Source: DASRDR01 sp963812945 [NCBI: uncultured Candidatus Rokubacteria bacterium]
GTDB taxonomy: Bacteria; Methylomirabilota; Methylomirabilia; Rokubacteriales
Assembly (NCBI GenBank): GCA_963812945.1
Contig: CAWEXD010000002.1
Coordinates: 1 to 42,350 of the forward strand
DNA length: 42,350 nt
Reading direction: 5' to 3'
The notes beneath the pieces were generated by a model that was given only the letters and a program-made list of their open reading frames with translations, did not search any database and was not told where the DNA came from. Position numbers and translations under genes: made by a program. Every line of letters begins with the position of its first letter. Position 1 is the stretch's first letter. Positions 6,436 through 13,531 of the stretch are shown in pieces.

Positions 6436-9400
6436 CCTGGGGCCGGCTCACGCGGGCAGGGCAGCTCCAGGTGCAGGGTGAGGCCCCGGTCGGCGTTCGC
6501 GGTCGCCCAGATGCGGCCGCTGTGCGCCTGGACGATCGAACGGCTGATCGCCAAGCCCATGCCGAGGCCCTCGACCTTGGTGCTCACGAAGTGCTCGAAG
6601 ATGCGCTCGAGATCCCCGTCCTTGACCCCGATCCCCGTGTCGCGGATCGAGACGGCCACCCCGCCCGCCGCGAGGGCGCTCGTCTCGATCGTGACCTCAC
6701 GCGGGCCGTCCTCGGCGGCCGCGATGGCCTCGCATGCGTTGACGAGAACGTTGAGCAGGACCTGTTGGAGCTGGACCGGGTCGCCCCGCACGGGCTCGAG
6801 CCCTCGGGCGAGGGCGCAGCGAACCGAGATGCGCCGGCGCGCGGCGTCGTGCTGGAGGACGCCGATCGCGTCCCCGACGACTTCGTTGAAATCCACGGGC
6901 CGCGGCTCCACGTGCTCCTTGCGGAACAGGGCGCGGAGCCGTCGGATGACCTGGGACGCCCGCTTGGCGTCGTCGACGATGTCGTTCAGCGTCTCGACCA
7001 CGCCGGGCCGCGAGGCCCGGCCGGCGTCCAGCAATCGACGCGTCGCCTGCGCGTTCGCCACGATCGCCGCCAGCGGCTGGTTGATCTCGTGGGCCAGCGA
7101 CGCGGCCAGCTCCCCGAGGGTGGTCGTCCGCAGCACGTGCGCCAGCTCGTCGCGCTGCCGCTGCGCTTCCTCTTCCGCCTGCCGACGGCGCGTGACGTCG
7201 ACGTGCGTCACCAGCACCCCTTCTTCGGGCCGGCGTAGCGGCTCCACCGTCATCTCGTACCAGCGCTCTCCGCTGGACGCCTGGAAGGCGTACTCGACCT
7301 GCCGAGGAGCGCCGCCGGCGAGCACCGTGCACACGGCCTCGAGGACGCGGGGAGCATCGGGATCACCCGTCTCGACCGCGTCACGGCACACATCGATGTA
7401 GTTCGCCCCGATCGAGACGCGCGCCGGATCCCCGCCGTTCTCCACGGCGAACCGGAGCCACGCCTGGTTGACGGCGATGATGCGGCCGTGCTTGTCGAGC
7501 GCGGCCACGTGGCCGTAGAGGGAGCCGAAGATGGCGCTCCGGAGGAGGTCGGTTTCGAGGAGCGCCTGCTGGGCCGCGCGGAGCTGGGTGACGTCGACCG
7601 CCGAGCCCACGTACCCGAGAAGGACACCGTCATCCGCGCGCCGGGGCGCGCCGTGGTCCAGGAGCCACCGGTACTGGCCATCTCGTCGCGCGAGCCGGTA
7701 CTCCGCGGTGAACGGCCGCCCCTCTCCGAGGGCCATCGCCAAGGTGCTGCCGACCGCCGCCTGATCCTCGGGGTGAACGCGGGTGATCCAGCTGTCGCCC
7801 AGCTCCTGGTCCAGCGCCCGGCCGGTGAAGTCGAGCCACCGCTGGTTGACGTAGGTCCGCTTGCCGTCAGGTCCCGACAGCCAGACCATGACCGGCGTGC
7901 TGTCGGCCATGCGCCGGAAGCGCTCCTCGCTCTCGCGGACCGCCCGTTCGGCCTCTCGCCGCTCGAGGGCGGTCGCGAAGACGTCGGCCAGCAGCCGGAG
8001 TCTCGGCACGAGCTCGTCCGGCCAGAGGCGCGGCTCTCGGACGGTCGCGACCGCGAGGCAGCCGACCGTCAGGCCGCTCTCGACCAACGGGACGACGGCG
8101 GCCGAGCGCGTGCCGAATCGCTCGACGCTCCGCCGGTCGACCGTGGCGTCCGCCGGCAGGTCCTCGGGCCGCCCCAGGCGGACAACGTGGCCCCGACGAA
8201 GCTGCGCGACGATCCACGGCGCCTCGGCGCCCCGGATCATGTCGCGGAGCGGCGTCACGCCCTCGCGGGCCCAGGAGTGCGTCACCCGCACCTCGTCGGA
8301 CGACATTTGGAGCATTCCGAGAGTGGCCCGGTCGACGTCCAGGTCCTCGACGATGCGGCGGAGGCCCCGCTCGATGTCACGGTTCACCGTGGCCGGCACG
8401 CCGGCCGTGAACATCGCCGACAGGTTCGAGAGGAGGGTCTCGAACCGCAGGCGCTCGGCGAGCGCATCCCGGGCCTGTCCGCGCTCCTCGATGACCCCGG
8501 CGAGGCACATGAACGGAATGGCGACGACGGAGAGGAAGACCTGGAGGGCCAGCACCGCCTCCGCGGCCGGCACCGTGGCGAACAGTCCGTGCCCGTGCGT
8601 TCCGGCCGAGATCGCCATCCAGACGATCGTCGCGAGCGCGAGGCTCACGCCGCCCGGCCCGAACCGGACGGCCGCCCAGAGGAAAAGGGGCAGGACGAAC
8701 GCCAGTGGCGTGTAGGGCTCTCCGGGGATCGGGATCGCGCCGAACGTGCTGAATCCGACGGCCACGGTCGCGACGGCGAGCAGCGTGACCCCGAGGAGCG
8801 CGGCCTCGAGATGCCGGTGGACGGTTGCCGCGCGGATCCATCGCGGCCCGGCGGTGATGGCGGTGACGAGGGCGGGCACCAGCGTGAGCTCGGTCAGGAC
8901 GTTGGAGAAGAATCGGGTGCGCCAGATCTCCCAGTACGACTCGCTCCGCAGCCACGACACCACGGCCGCGTCGGCGAACGACGAGAGGAACGGCGCGGCG
9001 AGGCCGGCCGCGCTGATGAAGACCACGACGTGGCGCAGCGTGTCGAAGCGGGCCGGCGCGTCGCTGAACCGGCGCACGCCCGTGGCGGCGATGAGCGCCT
9101 CGCTGCAGTTCGTCGCGAAGAGCAGCCCGATCATCAGCGCCGGGAAGCCGGTGCCCGACTGGATCATCACGTGCGCCGGGAGCGCCGCCAGCAGGTATAC
9201 GAGCCAGCGCCGCGGCGGCGTCAAGAGGAGCGTCGCGGTCAGGATCGCGTTCGGAGGCCAGAGGACGGACGGGGTCGCCGGCGGGAATCGGAGCACGAAG
9301 CCGATCCGGGAGCCCACGTAGTAGGCGACGCAGACCAGGAGGGCGATCCCCGCGATCCGGACGCCGGGCCGCGCGAGCCAGTGCGATGGCGACCGTCCCG

Positions 9401-9473
9401 CCGACGATCCGCCGCTCACCTGCGGGCCTTCAGCCTCGAGCGGAGGGCGCGGGGCCTGGCTCTCGATTCCCAT
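6432..9473 (-). CDS. MASE1-GAF-PAS-PAS sensor histidine kinase
   Basis: 1013 residues. The N-terminus (about 38-325) carries eight or more membrane segments with the MASE1 hallmark PSVLWPPNAI near residue 67. It is followed by a GAF domain (about 345-505), a PAS/PAC domain (about 515-640, with YRWLLDHGAPRR), a second PAS domain (about 650-770), a HisKA domain with the H-box ASLAHEINQPLAAI (His795) and a HATPase domain (about 885-1008: NVLVNACEAI, DTGIGV, GLGMGLAIS). The H-box sequence is of the FixL/DctB-like class, fitting the FixJ-type partner that overlaps its 3' end. The signal is unknown; MASE1 is a membrane sensor module and GAF/PAS suggest a small-molecule or redox input. The leader holds a hairpin at 9495-9524. 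Confidence 0.92.
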   Translation of the reverse strand: MGIESQAPRPPLEAEGPQVSGGSSAGRSPSHWLARPGVRIAGIALLVCVAYYVGSRIGFVLRFPPATPSVLWPPNAILTATLLLTPPRRWLVYLLAALPAHVMIQSGTGFPALMIGLLFATNCSEALIAATGVRRFSDAPARFDTLRHVVVFISAAGLAAPFLSSFADAAVVSWLRSESYWEIWRTRFFSNVLTELTLVPALVTAITAGPRWIRAATVHRHLEAALLGVTLLAVATVAVGFSTFGAIPIPGEPYTPLAFVLPLFLWAAVRFGPGGVSLALATIVWMAISAGTHGHGLFATVPAAEAVLALQVFLSVVAIPFMCLAGVIEERGQARDALAERLRFETLLSNLSAMFTAGVPATVNRDIERGLRRIVEDLDVDRATLGMLQMSSDEVRVTHSWAREGVTPLRDMIRGAEAPWIVAQLRRGHVVRLGRPEDLPADATVDRRSVERFGTRSAAVVPLVESGLTVGCLAVATVREPRLWPDELVPRLRLLADVFATALERREAERAVRESEERFRRMADSTPVMVWLSGPDGKRTYVNQRWLDFTGRALDQELGDSWITRVHPEDQAAVGSTLAMALGEGRPFTAEYRLARRDGQYRWLLDHGAPRRADDGVLLGYVGSAVDVTQLRAAQQALLETDLLRSAIFGSLYGHVAALDKHGRIIAVNQAWLRFAVENGGDPARVSIGANYIDVCRDAVETGDPDAPRVLEAVCTVLAGGAPRQVEYAFQASSGERWYEMTVEPLRRPEEGVLVTHVDVTRRRQAEEEAQRQRDELAHVLRTTTLGELAASLAHEINQPLAAIVANAQATRRLLDAGRASRPGVVETLNDIVDDAKRASQVIRRLRALFRKEHVEPRPVDFNEVVGDAIGVLQHDAARRRISVRCALARGLEPVRGDPVQLQQVLLNVLVNACEAIAAAEDGPREVTIETSALAAGGVAVSIRDTGIGVKDGDLERIFEHFVSTKVEGLGMGLAISRSIVQAHSGRIWATANADRGLTLHLELPCPREPAPG

Positions 9474-9494
9474 CTTTCCCGCCGGGGCTGTCTC

Positions 9495-9524
9495 CCGGCC
9501 CCCTTATCACTACATGGGGGCCGG
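9495..9524 (-). promoter_or_regulatory. Hairpin in the kinase leader
   Basis: Arms 9495-9503 and 9516-9524 (CCGGCCCCC/GGGGGCCGG) pair perfectly over 9 bp around a 12 nt A/T-rich loop. The structure lies 21 bp upstream of the kinase ATG. The A/T-rich loop could also serve as a -10 region on the minus strand. It may be either an operator (inverted repeat in DNA) or an mRNA hairpin. Confidence 0.45.
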
Positions 9525-9568
9525 ACCCATCACAAGGGGGATCGGAGCCGGTCTGATGCCGCCTGCCA

Positions 9569-9597
9569 CCCATGGGACCCCATGGGACCGAAGGTCC
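9569..9597. promoter_or_regulatory. Operator-like array: tandem CCCATGGGAC plus an overlapping inverted repeat
   Basis: The decamer CCCATGGGAC occurs twice without a gap (9569-9578 and 9579-9588); each contains the palindrome CCCATGGG, so the two sites are exactly one helical turn apart. The second overlaps GGACC-GAA-GGTCC (9585-9597). The array lies in the divergent region between the histidine kinase (minus) and the lipoprotein gene (plus). That is the expected place for a site bound by the neighbouring response regulator. Function is inferred from position and symmetry only. Confidence 0.5.
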
Positions 9598-9696
9598 AAT
9601 GGTCTCCCGCCCCGCCCCTCGGCTACCCTCCCACGGGGTCTCGTGTCATCATGCGCTCCGCGCGGCCCGGAGCCGCGCGGAAGAGAGGACACGACC

Positions 9697-9921
9697 GTGC
9701 GGGAGCTGACGGCGCCGTGGGGCGCGCGATTGCTGCGGATCCTGATCCTGGGAACGGTCCTGGCGGGATGCGCCATCCCGTTCGGCAACGGGGGAGATTC
9801 CTCCTCGTACCAGTCGCCCGAGGAGAAACGGCGCGAGCGCAACCGACTCTACCAGGAGGAGCAGCAAAACATGGAGCGGGAGCGGCAGTTCGACCGGATC
9901 GGGCCGCCCTCGGACCGCTGA
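9697..9921 (+). CDS. Small putative lipoprotein
   Basis: 74 residues from the GTG at 9697, which has GAGAGGA eight bases upstream; a longer frame from further upstream lacks such a site. The N-terminus [25 protein letters not shown] is a lipoprotein signal with lipobox LAGC. The mature part is short, Ser/Gly-rich at first ([15 protein letters not shown]), then a charged Glu/Arg/Gln helix ([22 protein letters not shown]). It would be anchored to the inner or outer membrane facing the periplasm. The family is not recognised. Its stop codon lies exactly where homology to NrfA begins in another frame, so this 3' end may be a rearrangement junction. Confidence 0.65.
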   Translation: MRELTAPWGARLLRILILGTVLAGCAIPFGNGGDSSSYQSPEEKRRERNRLYQEEQQNMERERQFDRIGPPSDR

Positions 9922-10468
9922 CGAAACTCTGCAGTTCAAGGACTGGACTCACGCCGACACCGGCGCCCCCGTCCTCAAGGCCCAGCACCCGGAGTTCGAG
10001 ATGTGGAGTCAGGGCATTCACGCGCGCTCCGGCGTGACGTGCGCCGATTGCCACATGCCGTACAAGCGGGAAGGCGCGCTCAAGATCAGCGACCACCACG
10101 TGCGCAGCCCGATGCTGAACGTCAACCGCGCGTGCCAGACGTGCCACAAGTGGCCGGAGGAAGAGCTGAAGGCCCGGGTCGAGACGATCCAGCAGCGCAC
10201 GTTCAAGCTGCGCAACGTGGCCATGGATGCGCTGATGGGTCTGATCGCGGACCTCAAGGCCGCGAAGGCGGCGGGCAAGACCGACCGGGACCTCGCCGCG
10301 GCGCAGACCTTCCAGCGCAAGGCGCAGTTCTATCTCGATTTCGTCGAGGCCGAGAACTCGACGGGCTTCCACGCGCCCCAGGAGGCCGCCCGGATTCTCG
10401 GCGAGTCGATCGATTTCTCGCGGCGGGGCCAGATCGCACTGCGGGATGGCAAGGCAGGATCGCGGTAG
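9922..10468 (+). pseudogene. nrfA: Truncated ammonia-forming nitrite reductase (NrfA), C-terminal fragment
   Basis: The frame reads [20 protein letters not shown], then [19 protein letters not shown] and continues to the stop at 10466-10468. This is the C-terminal third of cytochrome c nitrite reductase. It carries the last two heme motifs (CADCH and CQTCH) and the SDHHVRSP segment that supplies axial or active-site histidines, followed by the C-terminal helices. The first three heme sites, including the catalytic CXXCK heme, are absent. The first in-frame ATG is at 10001, inside the conserved region, and there is no signal peptide. It cannot be a functional reductase as it stands. Similarity begins within a few bases of the upstream lipoprotein's stop, which points to a deletion or a misassembly joining two loci. 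Confidence 0.85.
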
Positions 10469-10515
10469 CGCACTCCCCGAGCACCCGGCCGACGGCGCGC
10501 CGGCCAGAGGCGCCG

Positions 10516-11517
10516 GTGATAGTCTGGGCCCCGTTGCGCCGACTCCCATCCCGACCGTGGCTTCCGGTCCTGCTCGCGCTGATCCTCTGCCTGCTCGGCG
10601 GGAGCCGTGGCGCCGCTGCGCAGGTGTCCCCGTCGCTCATGGACATCCAGGAGCAGCTCGACCAGGTCGTCGGCAACCGCGTGGAGGCGACCGTCATTCT
10701 CGGGGGCCCGGAGGTGCCGCAGGGCGGACTCTTCACCTGGAGCTTCAACGGCGTCGACGCGGGCGTCCTCAAGTATCCGTGGATCGTGGAGCTGGGCGAC
10801 CCCCGGCCGGTCGGCGGGAGTGGGCTCACGTGGACGCCGGTGCTCCTGGGCTCGGCGGGCACGGCGTACTTCGTCAACAAGTTCCCCGACGGCCCGCTTG
10901 CCGGCAACGAGTCCACCTACACGACCTACTCGCTCGGTCTCGGCGCGGGCTCGCGCCTCGGGCTCCTGCCGGACCTGAGCCTACTGCCCAGTTTCAGCGT
11001 GCTCTACGCGTACACGGAGAACGACTTCGACGCCGGGACCGAGCCGGGGCGCGCGGCTGAGCAAGCGGTCGACGGACGCCTCGTCAACTGGCACACGCAC
11101 ACGCTCACCTTCATCCCCGCGCTCGCGCTCCGCTACCGGCCGACCTTCGGGCGCGTGACGCTGGGACTCGTGTCGACCTTCACGTACTTCGCCACGGTCC
11201 CGGTCGCGCGCTCCACGGAGGCGTACTCGTTCACGAGCGAGTCCCAGGTCTGGAACAACCGTATCGAGATCGACGTGGTGACGCCCTGGTCGGTCGCCGG
11301 CTGGCCGCTCTTGGTGGGCGGGTCCTTCGAGCGCGCGGATCTGTTCGGTGGACTCCGCGACAGCCTGAAGGCCGGACACTTCTACGCGGTGGGTGGCTAC
11401 GTCGCGCTCGATCCGAAGGACCGCCTGTGGAAGGTGAAGCAGATCGGGCTTGCGGGCAGCTACTTCTGGTCCGACTCGTTCTCCGGCTGGACGCTCGGCG
11501 TCGACTGGGCCTTCTGA
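10516..11517 (+). CDS. Predicted outer-membrane beta-barrel protein
   Basis: 333 residues from the GTG at 10516 (AGAGG five bases upstream); a TTG six codons later is an alternative. There is a signal peptide with hydrophobic core PWLPVLLALILCLLGG and cleavage near AAAQ. The mature part has alternating-residue strands rich in Tyr, Thr and Gly separated by short turns, with long extracellular-type loops (for example FVNKFPDGPLAGNESTYTTY). It ends in a terminal Phe (GVDWAF), as expected for a protein inserted by the BAM machinery. There is no recognised substrate or subfamily. It follows the nrfA fragment by 47 bp and lies upstream of the RND operon by about 500 bp. Confidence 0.75.
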   Translation: MIVWAPLRRLPSRPWLPVLLALILCLLGGSRGAAAQVSPSLMDIQEQLDQVVGNRVEATVILGGPEVPQGGLFTWSFNGVDAGVLKYPWIVELGDPRPVGGSGLTWTPVLLGSAGTAYFVNKFPDGPLAGNESTYTTYSLGLGAGSRLGLLPDLSLLPSFSVLYAYTENDFDAGTEPGRAAEQAVDGRLVNWHTHTLTFIPALALRYRPTFGRVTLGLVSTFTYFATVPVARSTEAYSFTSESQVWNNRIEIDVVTPWSVAGWPLLVGGSFERADLFGGLRDSLKAGHFYAVGGYVALDPKDRLWKVKQIGLAGSYFWSDSFSGWTLGVDWAF

Positions 11518-11957
11518 CCCGTCGCCGGCGTCGCGCGGTACGGGTCGTCGCGGTCAGTCACGCGGGCGGAATCCGGGCGGTTCCGGATCCTAGCCCGGCC
11601 GCCGGCAGGGCGTGGTGACCACGCCGACCACCCCAGACCGGATCCCCGCCCCCGTCGTATTCAGCGGCTCGCCACCGCCCGTGGTGGTGCTCTTGAGATT
11701 GGGTGGACCTGGGCGCAACATGTCTTACACGTCGAGAGACGCCACCGTCGGGCCTGGAACACTTCTTGCTCGGCGGGCGACACCTCGGCTGCTGCCCGAG
11801 ACTCAGGGGGACTCGCGAGGGATAGAGGGCCTGAGCACGCGATGGGATTCGAACGCGACGCGAAGTCGGGCACCAGGGTGAGGCCGGCGGGCCACGGTGT
11901 CCCAATGCTGTCATCCCCCGTGCCCGCTCGAGCTCGTGCCCGGCCGACGACGTGCGC
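11518..11957. other. 440 bp non-coding region upstream of the efflux operon
   Basis: I see no supportable gene here. It holds a short inverted repeat CGTGGT-G-ACCACG near 11609-11621, a CCACC/GGTGG inverted repeat near 11672-11687, and a weak sigma70-like pair TTGAGA (11693-11698)-N17-CAACAT (11716-11721) on the plus strand. A GGGATTCGAAC string at 11844-11854 resembles a tRNA T-arm on the minus strand, but the stem does not pair. Confidence 0.4.
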
Positions 11958-11972
11958 TGGCACGCGATGTGC
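11958..11972 (+). promoter_or_regulatory. Candidate sigma54 promoter of the RND operon
   Basis: TGGCAC (11958-11963) and GTGC (11969-11972) give the GG-N10-GC spacing required by sigma54. The -24 element is a full match (TGGCACG); the -12 element has one mismatch to TTGC. The predicted start, near 11984, lies 20-40 bp upstream of the possible adaptor start codons. Confidence 0.4.
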
Positions 11973-12020
11973 CTGCTACCAGACGCCATTGAAGGCGAGA
12001 CTATGCCCAAGGAGCAACCC

Positions 12021-13526
12021 ATGGGAGCGCGAGGTCACCCGATGACGGGACGCCGTCCGAGAGCAAAGGCTGAGCCCGTGCCCCGCTGGACCCGGCGGAT
12101 TCGCCGCCCGCCGTCCGGAAGATCCGCCTGGCGCTGGCTGCTCCTGTTGGCGTTCCTCGCGCTGCTCCCGGCGCTGACCACCTGCGATCGGAGCAAGGCC
12201 AAGGAGAGCGCGCCGGCTCCGCCGCCCCCGACCGTCGTCGTGGCGGAGGTCGTCAAGAAGACCGTTCCGATCGTCGCGGAATTCGTGGCGCAGACCGACG
12301 CCGTCCAGACCGTCGAGCTCCGGGCCCGCATCCAGGGCGTGCTCGAGCATGTCCGGTTCGAGGAAGGCGCGGACGTCAAGGAGGGCCAGGTCCTCTTCGA
12401 GATCCAGAAGACTCAGTACGAGGCGACCCTCCAGAGCGCCCGCGCGCAGCTCGGCAAGGCCCAGGCCGAGCTGGCCAGGGCCCAGGAGCAGGTCGAGGTC
12501 CAAAGGGCTCGAGCCGAGCTCGACCAGCGCCAGGCCGCCCTCGCGAAGGCCAAGCTCGACGTCGCACGGCTCAAGCCGCTCGCCCAGGCGAAGGCGGTGC
12601 CGCAGGTGGACCTGGACAACGCGCTCGCGGCAGAGCAGGTGGCCGTTGCAGGGGTGGCGGCGTCGGAGGCCGCCCTCAAGGACACCGAGCTCAACCAGCG
12701 GATCGGCATCCAGCAGGCCCAGGCCTCGCTCGAGGCGGGACGCGCTGCGGTGACCCAGGCCCAGCTGGACCTGGGCTACACGACTATCAAAGCGCCCGTG
12801 GCCGGGATCATCGGGCGGCTCGACGTGGACGAGGGCAACCTCGTCGGCCGGGGCGAGCCGACGTTGCTCGCCACCATGTCTACCGTCGATCCGATCAAGG
12901 TCTCCACGACCGTGAGCGAGGTGGACTACCTCCGGTTCGCCCGGCGCGCCGCGGGACGCACGGCCGCCGGCGATGCAGTGCCGCTCGATCTCGTCCTGGC
13001 CGACGGCACGGTCCACCCGCACAAGGGTCGGGTGACCACGCTCGACCGGACCGTCGACCCCAAGACGGGCACGATCGTCTTCGAAGCACTGTTCCCCAAT
13101 CCGGAAAAGCTACTGCGGCCGGGGCAGTTCGGCCGGGTGCGGGCGGTCGTCGAGGAGCGCGTGGACGCCGTCCTGGTGCCGCAAGTCGCCATCCAGGAGG
13201 TGCAGGGGGCGAAGTCGGTCCTGGTGGTCGGTGAGGGTGACAAGGTCGCCCTGCGGACGGTGACACTGAACGAGCGCATCGGGGACCTGATCATCGTGAC
13301 GCGCGGACTGGAGCCCGGCGAGCGCGTCATCGTGGAGGGCCTCCAGAAGGTCCGCCCGGGAATGCAGGTGAAGCCGGAGGCCGCCCGGCCCCCCGGGACG
13401 ACCCCGCCCGCCGCCGGGGCCCCGCCCCCGGAGCCGGCCAAGGCAACGCCGCCGGCCGCGGGCGCCGGCGCGCCGTCGACGCCTCCGTCGGCACCGCCGG
13501 CGGTTAAGCCCAAGAGCGGCGGCTAG
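12021..13526 (+). CDS. RND efflux periplasmic adaptor (membrane fusion protein)
   Basis: About 501 residues from the ATG at 12021, which has AAGGAG six bases upstream; ATGs at 12003 and 12042 are also possible. After a basic N-terminus comes a hydrophobic export segment (WRWLLLLAFLALLPALTTC) that may act as a lipoprotein signal, although Thr before the Cys is atypical. Next are a barrel-sandwich half (VELRARIQGVLEHVRFEEGADV), a long Ala/Gln/Lys-rich helical hairpin (about 115-230), the second lipoyl half (TTIKAPVAGIIGRLDVDEGNLV), a beta-barrel and a membrane-proximal domain (QVAIQEVQGAKSVLVV). The C-terminus is Pro/Ala-rich and disordered. It bridges the pump and the outer-membrane channel and is separated from the pump gene by 5 bp. 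Confidence 0.93.
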   Translation: MGARGHPMTGRRPRAKAEPVPRWTRRIRRPPSGRSAWRWLLLLAFLALLPALTTCDRSKAKESAPAPPPPTVVVAEVVKKTVPIVAEFVAQTDAVQTVELRARIQGVLEHVRFEEGADVKEGQVLFEIQKTQYEATLQSARAQLGKAQAELARAQEQVEVQRARAELDQRQAALAKAKLDVARLKPLAQAKAVPQVDLDNALAAEQVAVAGVAASEAALKDTELNQRIGIQQAQASLEAGRAAVTQAQLDLGYTTIKAPVAGIIGRLDVDEGNLVGRGEPTLLATMSTVDPIKVSTTVSEVDYLRFARRAAGRTAAGDAVPLDLVLADGTVHPHKGRVTTLDRTVDPKTGTIVFEALFPNPEKLLRPGQFGRVRAVVEERVDAVLVPQVAIQEVQGAKSVLVVGEGDKVALRTVTLNERIGDLIIVTRGLEPGERVIVEGLQKVRPGMQVKPEAARPPGTTPPAAGAPPPEPAKATPPAAGAGAPSTPPSAPPAVKPKSGG

Positions 13527-13531
13527 GCCCG

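Noticed and set aside
11840-11870. Possible tRNA 3' half (GGGATTCGAAC)
   Set aside because: The sequence on the two sides of the loop does not form a T stem and no acceptor stem follows; probably chance.
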